Shown here one piece after another: positions 1 to 7,893 of a DNA stretch of 18,501 nt. Under the pieces are notes generated by a model. It was given only the letters and a program-made list of their open reading frames with translations, did no database searches and was not told where the DNA came from. A program made the position numbers and the translations under genes. Where the stretch lies: NCBI GenBank assembly GCA_012522705.1, contig JAAYJY010000059.1:1-18501 (forward strand). The letters are read 5' to 3'. Source of the DNA: Syntrophomonadaceae bacterium. GTDB taxonomy: Bacteria; Bacillota; Syntrophomonadia; Syntrophomonadales; Syntrophomonadaceae. The stretch's first letter is position 1, and each line of letters opens with the position of its first letter.

Positions 1-2130
1 GAATAAGATAAAAGATGGAGCGGGAGGCTTAGGTGGCTTTGTTAACGAGCGGCAGACCGTTGCGTACAGATAACCGCTGTTATTCGTGCCTATGATCATA
101 TAATCATCGTCACTTCCGGCACGTGCATACCACAGCACTTTGTTTTTGGGTCCCGTCGTTTGTGCATATCGCGGTATATAAACCATTTCCACGGTCCAGT
201 TGTCTTCAGTTATACAAGCGGCAGGCAGAGTAAGTAGTTCTCCTGCGCGCGTACTTCCACCCTTGTGCCAGGAAGTCATAAATGGCTTGTTCTCAGCCTG
301 AAAGCAATCCATATATATGGTAGCTGGATTGGAAACATCATATTGAACAACTTCCATACAAGTATCGCCGGCTCCATGATATGTAACGGAATATCTTCTC
401 CACTCATCGGTTAGGTTGATGGTGTTACTCTGTGCCTTCCATTCCCCGTCATCTAGCGAAACCCCTATCCTGCATGTTCCGGAACCTTTCAAATAAACAG
501 AATAGGTAATTGTTTGGCCATTCTCAATATCAATCGTTCCTTTAGTTCGTATGCCCCTGAAACTATCAGCATTTGCACCCACCCATTTCAAGCAACTGGA
601 GCCCAGCTTATGTTCAGTCGTATCCAATGACATATTTCCAGAATTATATTTGTTAAGACTGAATCCTGATATATGACTAGCATCGCTTTGGGTTTGAGAG
701 AAATAATTTTCGGTTTTTTCCTCAATAAGTATTCCGCGCCTGAATTCTCCATCCTCAAAACGAGGGTGATCTTCGTTAACTACACTTCCATCCTGGTCAT
801 AAGCTACCCCTCTGCGGGCAAACGTGGCCGTCAAGGGTACGGTACTAACTCCGCCTCCGCTGGTAGCACTATAGGCCGTAATCTGCAGATTGCCATCCAT
901 CCCCATTTTACAGGAAGTAGCTCCATCAACCGGCAATGGTTGGTTGCTGTAATAAGCGCCTTGATGTTCCTCTATAGTCCTGGCTCTAGTAGATATGCGC
1001 AGGTCGTCAATGATTCCGTTGCATTGCCGGCTAACCCCCGAAGCTCCAATATACATTATCGATATGCTATTTGTTGGTTCAACATAGGGTGTATGACTTT
1101 CGATTTGTTCACCGTTAATGCCAAGCCAAATATTGGTTCCGTCACCGGCAAACATAATGCTGTATGTTGAGTCAAAAGCTGGTTTTATGTCACTTACGAT
1201 TGAATAAGTATTCTCTCCGTTTATTACCGAACCATATATATAACCGCTGGGATCAATGCCAAGAACATAACCTCCCGCCTTCCACAATGTACCTCCTTGG
1301 GTGCTGACGTCTCTGTCATCATCGGTGATGAATACTAATTCTACTGTCCAATTGCCTTTATTGAACAAATCCATTGCAGGAAGTGACATTGACTCAGGTT
1401 TACGGATGCCGCTACCACCGCCTTGATGCCATTGGGTAGCGTAACCTTTTTTCTCTAATTGACATTTTCTCGGTGTTCCACCCGATGGTGTAAACGTAAC
1501 CTTGTCATTTGATACAGTGAAAGTTAGACTGTTGCCTACTGTTACAGTCCCTGTGGCACCACGTGACAGCGTAAGTTTCCCGGTTCCTTCCTTTATTGAC
1601 ACGGTATAAGTGCCGTTTAATGTATCACTGGTCCACGATGAGGTAAAGTTTAATGATCGTGATTCAGCAAATAATTGGGTAGTTCCCTCTTCAATTGTTA
1701 TTCCCTGCCCGAATCTCCCCTCTTCATAACGCGGTGTATTATTAGGGACTATGGTTCCGTCTTGCCTGTAGGCACTTGAACTGCGTTCAAAGTGAGCATT
1801 GGGCAAGTAAATGCTGGGATCAATAATTACCGGGTACACTGCTTCAGCCAGCCATTCCGGGGCAACTGTAAGTACCAACTCTCCTGCTGATGAGAGACTA
1901 GTGTGGAGCGAATCGCAAATATCCCCCTCACTATCTAATGCATAGGATTTTGCCATATAGAAAACTGGCTGTTCGGAATCCGGTTCTGTAAACTGTATTT
2001 CGCCTTCAGGCATGATCTCATAGTCTGCATTGTTTAAGTCCAGCATAAATGAGAATTCATTCTTGCCCTTGAATTTATGTATAATAATTTCTTCTTTAAG
2101 GCTGTAGTCTTCAGCAGTATATTTATATTG
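1..2130 (-). CDS. Multi-module LamG / carbohydrate-binding surface protein, cut by the left edge, 5' end probably truncated
   Basis: The minus frame is open from 2130 to the window edge (710 codons, no stop), so the C-terminus lies outside. Residues 1-105 resemble the segment before DNRLRE/Rhs-type wall proteins, with KEEIII near residue 12 and VYPVIIDP near 98-105. Two similar modules follow. Each starts with an AY-x-QDG ... PR(Y/F)E(E/D)G ... IEE motif (Tyr at about 121 and 444) and ends in a concanavalin-like LamG fold that includes NWTVE (260 and 644). The first LamG closes with IDDLRIS...ARTIEEHQGAYYSNQPLP near 375-395. A CBM-like beta domain (about 480-615) sits in the second module. 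The likely role is binding polysaccharide or a phage/cell surface, which is inference. No signal peptide is visible and the first ATG is at 2046. The region is AT-rich compared with its neighbours, suggesting acquired DNA. Confidence 0.7.
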
Positions 2131-2270
2131 TTATATCCAACCTCCGATATACTATTCGACGAGGTATTCTGGCAGCCTTTTTTCCCAAGATATCTTTTAT
2201 CGACATAATCAACTGTTGTTTTTGTTTAACCGACAAACGTACTCAATATAATAATGGAATTAGTATTCAT
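2131..2270 (-). pseudogene. Probable decayed 5' remnant of the LamG protein gene
   Basis: The LamG frame is closed upstream by TAA at 2131-2133, but the protein there begins in mid-domain. In the neighbouring minus frame, an ATG at 2270 gives MNTNSIIILSTFVG, then a TAA, then TKTTVDYVDKRYLGKKG and, further on, SEVGYNNI ending near 2134. Related wall proteins have a V-x-Y-x-N-(I/V)-x-x-x-x-D-(I/L)-x-Y stretch just before KE-x-I-I, so VGYNNI followed by QYKYTAED fits the same fold with a few codons lost. The copy of CAATATA at the junction is the kind of short repeat that produces such deletions. This is a reading of short matches only and could be chance. Confidence 0.3.
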
Positions 2271-2344
2271 AATTTCGCTATTCAGTTTGAATTCAATTAG
2301 CCTGAGCCACCTATGGTGAATAAACGGCTTTCGGTATCCTCAGG

Positions 2345-2388
2345 AAAGCCCCCCTTACGGATATTGTTTTCCCGGCGGGGGGCTTTTT
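2345..2388 (+). terminator. Rho-independent terminator with no gene upstream on its strand
   Basis: The arm AAAGCCCCCC (2345-2354) pairs perfectly with GGGGGGCTTT (2377-2386) over a 22-base loop and runs into five T residues (2384-2388) on the plus strand. The minus strand has only three T residues after the hairpin, so it is a plus-strand terminator. The plus strand to its left carries no gene in this window, only the antisense of the LamG gene. It insulates the sirtuin promoter that follows directly. Confidence 0.7.
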
Positions 2389-2400
2389 GCGCTTGGTCAT

Positions 2401-2409
2401 TGTTATAAT
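2401..2409 (+). promoter_or_regulatory. Extended -10 promoter of the sirtuin gene
   Basis: TGTTATAAT is a perfect TG-N-TATAAT extended -10 element, 23 bases before the GTG start. No convincing -35 hexamer lies 16-18 bases upstream, where the terminator stem sits. Extended -10 promoters often do without one. The rest of 2134-2431 holds the LamG remnant, the terminator and a small CCTGAG/CTCAGG inverted repeat (2301-2306 and 2339-2344). I see no other gene there. Confidence 0.55.
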
Positions 2410-2431
2410 AAAGGGCAAGAGGTGATGAACA

Positions 2432-3178
2432 GTGTATAAAGAAATCGAACGGACCGCCCTGATGCTCAAGACCTCCAGAAACACGGTGGTGGTTACCGGG
2501 GCCGGGATCAGCACCGAAGCGGGCATCCCTGATTTTCGGGGCGAGAATGGCATATACCGCCGGTTGGGCGAAGATAAGGTGATGGAGATCATCAACAAGG
2601 ACTGCTTCAATAGTAATCCCGACCACTTTTATCTGTTCTACCGCCAGAATTTTCAGTCTTACGCCGAGATACAGCCCAGCCATGCCCATTTCGCTCTGGC
2701 CGAGTTGGAGGAGCGGGGCCTGGTCAAGGCCATCGTGACCCAGAACATTGATGGGCTCCACCAAAAGGCGGGCAGCCGCAGGGTATATTCCATTCACGGC
2801 AGCGCCGACCGCTACTATTGCACCAACCGCTCCTGTCAGCAGGGATACGACCAGGAGTATGTAGACAGCTATCCGCTTACCGTTCCCTGCTGCGAGACAT
2901 GTGATGCCATCCTGAAACCGGATGTGGTGCTATTCGGCGAACCGATCAAGAACTACTACGATGCCGTGCATGCAATATCGGGAGCCCATCTGTTGGTGGT
3001 GATCGGTTCTTCGTTGACGGTTTATCCTTTGGCGGGTTTTGTAAGGGATTACTGCAACTCCAACCAGGATTTGATCATAATCAACAAGGGACGGACCGAG
3101 ATGGACTATGCCGCCACTCTAAAGGTCGACACCAATCGTACCGGTGATTTCCTCAACCAGGTCCTGGACCGGCTCTAA
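2432..3178 (+). CDS. NAD-dependent protein deacetylase (sirtuin, Sir2 family)
   Basis: Removes acyl groups from protein lysines using NAD, giving nicotinamide and O-acetyl-ADP-ribose. In bacteria a known target is acetyl-CoA synthetase. All core motifs are present in 248 residues: GAGISTEAGIPDFRG (23-37) for NAD, TQNIDGLH (103-110), catalytic His122 in IHGS, zinc cysteines C130, C135, C154 and C157, and GSSLTVYP near 192-199. The sequence resembles the Thermotoga Sir2 type, and I do not see the Y-x-x-R pair of CobB-type desuccinylases, so deacetylation is more likely. The GTG start is set by AGAGGTGAT (2418-2426). It is a single-gene unit behind its own promoter. Its stop overlaps the stop of the convergent Nudix gene. 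Confidence 0.93.
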   Translation: MYKEIERTALMLKTSRNTVVVTGAGISTEAGIPDFRGENGIYRRLGEDKVMEIINKDCFNSNPDHFYLFYRQNFQSYAEIQPSHAHFALAELEERGLVKAIVTQNIDGLHQKAGSRRVYSIHGSADRYYCTNRSCQQGYDQEYVDSYPLTVPCCETCDAILKPDVVLFGEPIKNYYDAVHAISGAHLLVVIGSSLTVYPLAGFVRDYCNSNQDLIIINKGRTEMDYAATLKVDTNRTGDFLNQVLDRL

Positions 3179-3810
3179 TATATGGATGGCTCAGCGAGGG
3201 GTCTGATGAGGGTCAGGAAATGGGTGAGGATCAGGGCCGTCAGCCCCCAGATGACGTATTCCTGCCAGATGTAAAAATGCTGGGGGTAATTGGCTTCCCG
3301 GAAGGGATACTGGCGTCCGTGCGGTATCAGTTCGTAGGGAAAATCCTCCGGGGCGTCCATTTTAAAAGCCAGGTTTTTCCGCATCGGCTTATTGTGCAGG
3401 AGGTAATCCAGAGGGACATAGAAGATCTTCTCCACTTCTTCCAGGTTTATATGGATGCGGTGGTTGTCTTTGATATAACCGAGATAAGGATATACTATGG
3501 CGCTGAAGGGGGTGATAAGCAGATCCAAAGGTGCGATCACCTCCAGGTCCTGGGGCTCCAGCCCCAGTTCTTCACAGGTTTCGCGGACCGCAGTCATCTT
3601 TGGATCCCCATCATTGTTCTCAATCCCACCCCCGGGGAAACAGATCTCTCCCGGTTGCCGGTTGAGATGTGGAGCCCTCTTTTCGAACAGAACCGAAAGA
3701 TCACCTCCAACCTCCACCAGCGGCAGCAGCACTGCTGATTGGTTGGCTTGTTGGTGGCCTATTATCTGTGGTTGACGGCCTTGCAGGGCCTTGATGTTGT
3801 CGGGTAACAT
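3175..3810 (-). CDS. Nudix hydrolase, CoA pyrophosphatase type
   Basis: Likely hydrolyses the pyrophosphate of CoA or related nucleotide derivatives, by similarity to NudL/YeaB. The family signature is clear: FEKRAPHLNRQPGEICFPGG leads into a Nudix box ending TAVRETCEELGL, with the REtxEEigL core that binds the metal. The protein is 211 residues if the ATG at 3810 is used. That start is preferred because GGAGGTG lies 9 bases upstream; the GTG at 3822 is part of that ribosome binding site. The last residues LILTHFLTLIR are hydrophobic. It follows pssA after 63 bases and may be the last gene of that operon. The substrate is inferred from family only. Confidence 0.85.
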   Translation of the reverse strand: MLPDNIKALQGRQPQIIGHQQANQSAVLLPLVEVGGDLSVLFEKRAPHLNRQPGEICFPGGGIENNDGDPKMTAVRETCEELGLEPQDLEVIAPLDLLITPFSAIVYPYLGYIKDNHRIHINLEEVEKIFYVPLDYLLHNKPMRKNLAFKMDAPEDFPYELIPHGRQYPFREANYPQHFYIWQEYVIWGLTALILTHFLTLIRPLAEPSIY

Positions 3811-3873
3811 TGTTTTTCCCACCTCCGCGGATGTAGGTAACAGGGTGTTTCACTTTGATTATCAATTGATTAT

Positions 3874-4386
3874 CTAAATCTTGGGTATTCTAAAATTGCT
3901 GACCATTAAGAACGCCAGCAAAAGCACCAGTAAAAGGGCCAGGTAGCTGTTTATACCGGCGGCTAGTAAAGAAAGCAAGGCCATCAGCAGCCCGGCCATA
4001 GTAATAGGCAGGCCAATGAAATAGTCGGAGATATTTAAGACATTGAAGCGCGCCAGCCGGAAAGCGCCGCACATTATATATATCAGGGCCGCCGCCACCC
4101 CTAACCACAGGGGCAGATCATAGAGCAGCTGGGCATAAATCAGAAGAGCCGGTGCAACTCCGAAGGACACCAGATCACACAAGGAATCGAGCTGTTTGCC
4201 GATATCCGACATCACGCCGAATTTCCGCGCCACCCGCCCGTCCAGACCATCCATGAATACTGCGCAAAATATAAAAATGGCGGCGAGGGTGTAATTGCGT
4301 TCCATGGTTTGGATCAGGGCCAGCGAACCGAAGATGATGTTAACCAAAGTTATGATGTTGGCGCTTTTATCCATCAAGTTTGGCAA
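3874..4386 (-). CDS. pssA: CDP-diacylglycerol--serine O-phosphatidyltransferase
   Basis: Membrane enzyme that joins serine to CDP-diacylglycerol to make phosphatidylserine, the substrate of the Psd enzyme encoded just upstream. The CDP-alcohol phosphatidyltransferase motif D-G-L-D-G-x2-A-R-x8-G-x3-D-x3-D is complete (about residues 46-71). Several hydrophobic segments cover most of the 170 residues, as expected for this short PssA class. The TTG at 4386 is chosen because AGGAGGGG (4396-4403) lies 9 bases upstream, while the ATG at 4374 has no well-spaced site. The gene overlaps the end of psd by 20 bases, so translation is probably coupled. Confidence 0.92.
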   Translation of the reverse strand: MPNLMDKSANIITLVNIIFGSLALIQTMERNYTLAAIFIFCAVFMDGLDGRVARKFGVMSDIGKQLDSLCDLVSFGVAPALLIYAQLLYDLPLWLGVAAALIYIMCGAFRLARFNVLNISDYFIGLPITMAGLLMALLSLLAAGINSYLALLLVLLLAFLMVSNFRIPKI

Positions 4387-5008
4387 TCAGTGACTCCCCT
4401 CCTCTCACCTTCTGCCCGGGAGCAACCTTTATCTCAGTCCCCAGTGGCAGGTACAGCTCGGTGCAGGATCCAAAGCGTATCAGCCCGAACCTTTCCCCCC
4501 CCTGCAGGTAATCCCCGGGGCGCACCCAGCATACCAGGCGGCGGGCCACCATACCGGTCACCTGTACCACCAGGATTTTTCCCCACTCGGTAGTCAGGCC
4601 CACATAGTTGCGGGCGTTCAGTATCCCGGCTTCATCCCGGTAGGCTGCCAGGTATAATCCCGGGATCCGTTTGACCCATTCCACTCGGCCGGCGATCGGC
4701 GCCCGGTTGACATGCACATTGAACAGGCTCAGGAAAATCCGCACCCGGACCGCTTCCGACTGCATAAATTCATTCTCGGAGACATTGATGATGTCCATTA
4801 CCCGGCCATCGGCCGGGGCCACCACATTGCCCTGTTCTCCGGGAATAACCCGCTCAGGGTTGCGGAAAAAGAAGATGCTGAAAAAGGTCAGGAGCAATCC
4901 CAACAGAGCTCCTATCTCATTGGTAAACACGTATAACAGCCAGGTCATAAGCGCAAACAATAATATGAATGGCCAGCCTTCCCGCGCCACTGGTTCCCGG
5001 TGGGACAT
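4367..5008 (-). CDS. psd: Phosphatidylserine decarboxylase proenzyme (short form)
   Basis: Decarboxylates phosphatidylserine to phosphatidylethanolamine at the membrane, using a pyruvoyl group made by self-cleavage. At 213 residues it is the short PSD-A type. Visible features are two hydrophobic segments (about 13-28 and 32-48), FFRNPER (46-52), APADGRV (64-70), NVHVNRAP (97-104), and the self-cleavage site Gly180-Ser181 in RFGSCTELYLP, where Ser181 becomes the pyruvoyl group. The ATG start has GCAGGAG six bases upstream. psd and pssA form a two-step phosphatidylethanolamine pathway. A possible promoter lies in the 142-base gap before it. Confidence 0.93.
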   Translation of the reverse strand: MSHREPVAREGWPFILLFALMTWLLYVFTNEIGALLGLLLTFFSIFFFRNPERVIPGEQGNVVAPADGRVMDIINVSENEFMQSEAVRVRIFLSLFNVHVNRAPIAGRVEWVKRIPGLYLAAYRDEAGILNARNYVGLTTEWGKILVVQVTGMVARRLVCWVRPGDYLQGGERFGLIRFGSCTELYLPLGTEIKVAPGQKVRGGESLIAKLDG

Positions 5009-5087
5009 AATATACTCCTGCTACTATCTTATTTACATCCGCACAAGGTATACGTGTCTTTTTATGCATGCGGCCTATATTTACACA

Positions 5088-5116
5088 ATTTTAGCCTATA
5101 TACGGGCAATATGTAA
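5088..5116 (-). promoter_or_regulatory. Possible promoter of psd-pssA
   Basis: On the minus strand TTACAT (5111-5116) and TAAAAT (5088-5093) are separated by exactly 17 bases and lie about 80 bases before psd. The -10 has five of six consensus bases but the -35 is poor. No clear terminator follows the radical SAM gene, so read-through from upstream is also possible. Confidence 0.3.
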
Positions 5117-5150
5117 CCGAACTCTTGTTCCCTGTGCGATAACGGGCCCT

Positions 5151-6947
5151 TCATGCTTGGTTTGCCCACTTATGCTCATCCCAGGCACAGACCATCTCTC
5201 CGGTCAGGTCCAGCACCTGAACAGCAGTCCGGGTGACCGGATCATAGATGAAAATTAGCTTCGTTTCCCGGGCGGCGCCTTCATGATCTGTAAAACGGAA
5301 AAATTCAATATGCAGCAGTTTTTTGATTTCCCGGCGGGACCTGCCCTCCAGTTGGGGCAGCCAGCGGTGCACGAAATCCTTGTTCCGGGTGTATCCATAT
5401 AGGATCTGGTTGATGTCGTCCGGATTATGACTGGTCAGCCCCTTGGGCAGCGTGTAACGATGGTTGTGAAGGAGATAGTCATATTTGAGCCGTTCATCTA
5501 CCTGGTCAAGGTGGACGGGATGATGGTGTTCGATGAAGCTACCCAGAAATGAATATAGCGCTTCCTTCTTGTGTCCCCGTCCCCACCAGCCCCGAGCCGT
5601 CCAGCAGGCGGCGAAATCCTGGAAGAAATCAGCCGCCCGGCCTTCATATATGCAGGTAGTTATATAATCCAGAGCCACAGTCATTTCACCGAAGTTATAA
5701 TACCGGTCCAGCAGCGATTCCATTCTGGTCAAAGTGAGGATGTCACCATACTCCAGGACCGGGGTGGATATTACCTGGTAGGGCGGATAGGATTGGAACA
5801 CGTAACCCAGGCGGTCGCTGTCATGCTCAAGGGGGGAACCTTTCAAGATCTTGAGAAAACCCAGCTGCAGCATATGGGGCTGCAGATTATAGACCATATC
5901 GAAGGACTTCTTGAAACGGACCAGATCTTCTCCCGGCAGACCGGCGATGAGATCCAGGTGAATATGGATATTGCCGACGGTCATCAACCGGATTATATTG
6001 CGGCGCAGGCGTTCCCAGTCCTGTCGGCGGTGGACGGCCTGCAGGGCTGGAGGGTAGGTGGATTGGATACCGATCTCAAAATTGAAACGGCTCGCAGGTA
6101 TGGTTGCCAGGAAATCCAGCATGGCCTCCGAGAAGAGACCGGCATCGATCTCGAAATGGGCCATGACCTGGCCGGGGCTGGACAGGATGTGTTCAATTAT
6201 GGCTCGGGTCCGGTTTTCATCAAGGTTGAAGGTGCGGTCCACAAATTTTATTTCTCGCACCGGGAGGCTCAGCAAGACATCCAGATCGGACTTGACCCGC
6301 TCCAGGGAGAGGATTCGGACCCCGCGCGATGAACCGGACAGACAATAGGAACAGCGGAAGGGACACCCCCGCGAGCTTTCGTAGTAGATGATCTTATCGG
6401 TCAGGTCGTCCCGGTCACGGTAATAAGGGAAAGGAAGGTCATCCAGGCTGGTTAGTTCTTCCCGGGAAGGATTAAGGCAGACTTGGTGCTGGTCACCGCG
6501 ATAAGAGATCCCGGGGAGGGAGTCCAAATCCAGTTGGTTGTCCAATGCCGCCAGCAACTGAGCCAGGACCGTTTCCCCTTCTCCGCTCACCACGTAGTCT
6601 ACTCCGGGGTTTTGTTCCAGTATCCGGCCGGGATCAAAGGAGACTTCGGGTCCGCCCAGAATGATTATGGTGGTCGGGGCAGCCTTTTTGTAATCGTCAC
6701 AAATCTTTAGAATTGGTTCGATGTTCCAGATGTAGCAGGAAAACGCCAGTATGGCTGGCCGCTGCAGATAGACTTCGCCCAATATGTCCCCGGGGAGCTG
6801 GTTGATGGTAAATTCCATTATCCGGATTTCCCGGTTAGTACGGGGATGACAGAATGCCTGCAGACTATACAGGGCCAGGCAGGTGTGGAGATAGGTGGCG
6901 TTCAAGGTCGACAGAATAACGCAGTCAGACCGGACGGCGGCAGACAT
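5151..6947 (-). CDS. B12-binding-type radical SAM protein with DUF4080 C-terminus
   Basis: A 598-residue protein in three parts. Residues 1-130 form a Rossmann-like cobalamin-binding-type domain with ILGGPEVSF (96-104) and VVSGEGE (119-125), but without the DxHxxG cobalt-ligand motif. Residues 185-390 are a radical SAM barrel with the cluster cysteines C195, C199 and C202 (CxxxCxxC) and GIQSTYPPAL later. The remaining ~200 residues look like the DUF4080 domain. It should bind a 4Fe-4S cluster and S-adenosylmethionine; its substrate is unknown, and whether it binds cobalamin is open. The ATG follows the murB stop after only two bases, with GAAGG inside the end of murB, so the two are co-translated. 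Confidence 0.85.
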   Translation of the reverse strand: MSAAVRSDCVILSTLNATYLHTCLALYSLQAFCHPRTNREIRIMEFTINQLPGDILGEVYLQRPAILAFSCYIWNIEPILKICDDYKKAAPTTIIILGGPEVSFDPGRILEQNPGVDYVVSGEGETVLAQLLAALDNQLDLDSLPGISYRGDQHQVCLNPSREELTSLDDLPFPYYRDRDDLTDKIIYYESSRGCPFRCSYCLSGSSRGVRILSLERVKSDLDVLLSLPVREIKFVDRTFNLDENRTRAIIEHILSSPGQVMAHFEIDAGLFSEAMLDFLATIPASRFNFEIGIQSTYPPALQAVHRRQDWERLRRNIIRLMTVGNIHIHLDLIAGLPGEDLVRFKKSFDMVYNLQPHMLQLGFLKILKGSPLEHDSDRLGYVFQSYPPYQVISTPVLEYGDILTLTRMESLLDRYYNFGEMTVALDYITTCIYEGRAADFFQDFAACWTARGWWGRGHKKEALYSFLGSFIEHHHPVHLDQVDERLKYDYLLHNHRYTLPKGLTSHNPDDINQILYGYTRNKDFVHRWLPQLEGRSRREIKKLLHIEFFRFTDHEGAARETKLIFIYDPVTRTAVQVLDLTGEMVCAWDEHKWANQA

Positions 6948-6949
6948 GA

Positions 6950-7846
6950 TTAACCTTCACCTACAATCCTGATTTCAGGTTGGAGGTGGATGCCATATTT
7001 TTCGGCCACTTTTTCCTGGATGATGCCGATCAATTGCAGCACATCCCCAGCTGTGGCCCCGCCAGTATTAACGATAAAACCCGCGTGCCGGGTGGATACC
7101 TGGGCGCCGCCGATGGAAAAGCCCTTCAGCCCCAACTCCTCTATCATCGGCCCCACAAAATAGCCTGGCGGACGGCGGAAAACGCTGCCCGCGCTGGGGT
7201 ATTCCATGGGTTGCTTTTCCCGGCGACGCTGGGCATAGTCTTCCATTCTGGCGGTGATATCCTGTTCTTCCCCGGTTTTGAGAGCCAGCCGGGCGGCTAC
7301 CACGATGTAGTCGTTGTGTTGGAATATACTCTGGCGATAGCCCAGGTTCAACTCGCTGTGCTGAAATGTCTTGCGTTCCCCGCTGGGTCTTATGGCTTCC
7401 ACTTCCAACAGCACATCCGCCATCTCCCCTTCATAGGCACCGGCATTCATGACTACTGCTCCGCCCAGACTTCCGGGGATACCTTCGGCGAACTCCAGTC
7501 CGGTGAGGTTGAAACTAGCGGCGCAGCGGGCGACTTGCGACAACCGCGCTCCCGCTTCGGCATGAATCTGCTCGCCGTGGATCTGGATACAATTGAGCTC
7601 GGATATCTTAATGACCACTCCGCGGATGCCTTTGTCCTGCACCAATAGGTTGCTGCCGGCGCCCAGGATCATCCAGGGAACCTGCCAGGACAGGCAGTAT
7701 TCCAAGGTGGTCTTTAATTCATAGGTCGAATGGGGAGTGACCAGGGCGTCGGCTGGCCCTCCAATCTTAAAGGTGGTATGGTTACACATGGGTTCGTCGA
7801 AACTGACGCTGGTCGCAGGCAATAGTTTAAGCAAATCTTTGTACAT
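6950..7846 (-). CDS. murB: UDP-N-acetylmuramate dehydrogenase
   Basis: Cytoplasmic FAD enzyme that uses NADPH to reduce UDP-GlcNAc-enolpyruvate to UDP-MurNAc for peptidoglycan. At 298 residues it has the usual MurB plan. Visible are NHTTFKIGGPAD (22-33), the FAD loop LGAGSNLLV (61-69), GIPGSLGGAVVMNAGAYEGEM (122-142), Tyr170-Arg171, catalytic Ser221 in PSAGSVFR, and Glu291 in LQPEIRI. The ATG is preceded by AAAGGAGA at good distance. It follows larA by 47 bases and runs directly into the radical SAM gene. Confidence 0.96.
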   Translation of the reverse strand: MYKDLLKLLPATSVSFDEPMCNHTTFKIGGPADALVTPHSTYELKTTLEYCLSWQVPWMILGAGSNLLVQDKGIRGVVIKISELNCIQIHGEQIHAEAGARLSQVARCAASFNLTGLEFAEGIPGSLGGAVVMNAGAYEGEMADVLLEVEAIRPSGERKTFQHSELNLGYRQSIFQHNDYIVVAARLALKTGEEQDITARMEDYAQRRREKQPMEYPSAGSVFRRPPGYFVGPMIEELGLKGFSIGGAQVSTRHAGFIVNTGGATAGDVLQLIGIIQEKVAEKYGIHLQPEIRIVGEG

Positions 7847-7893
7847 GCAAGTCTCCTTTGTCTCTTTACATCTTTATGGCACGAAAAGGATTA

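Noticed and set aside
673..1170. 165-codon open frame on the plus strand
   Set aside because: It is the shadow of the LamG protein frame on the minus strand, whose modules match known folds; the plus reading shows no family pattern.
3857..3874. GATTATCAATTGATTATC between pssA and the Nudix gene as an operator
   Set aside because: The ATCAATTGAT core is palindromic but AT-rich and short, in a 63-base gap; chance occurrence is likely.
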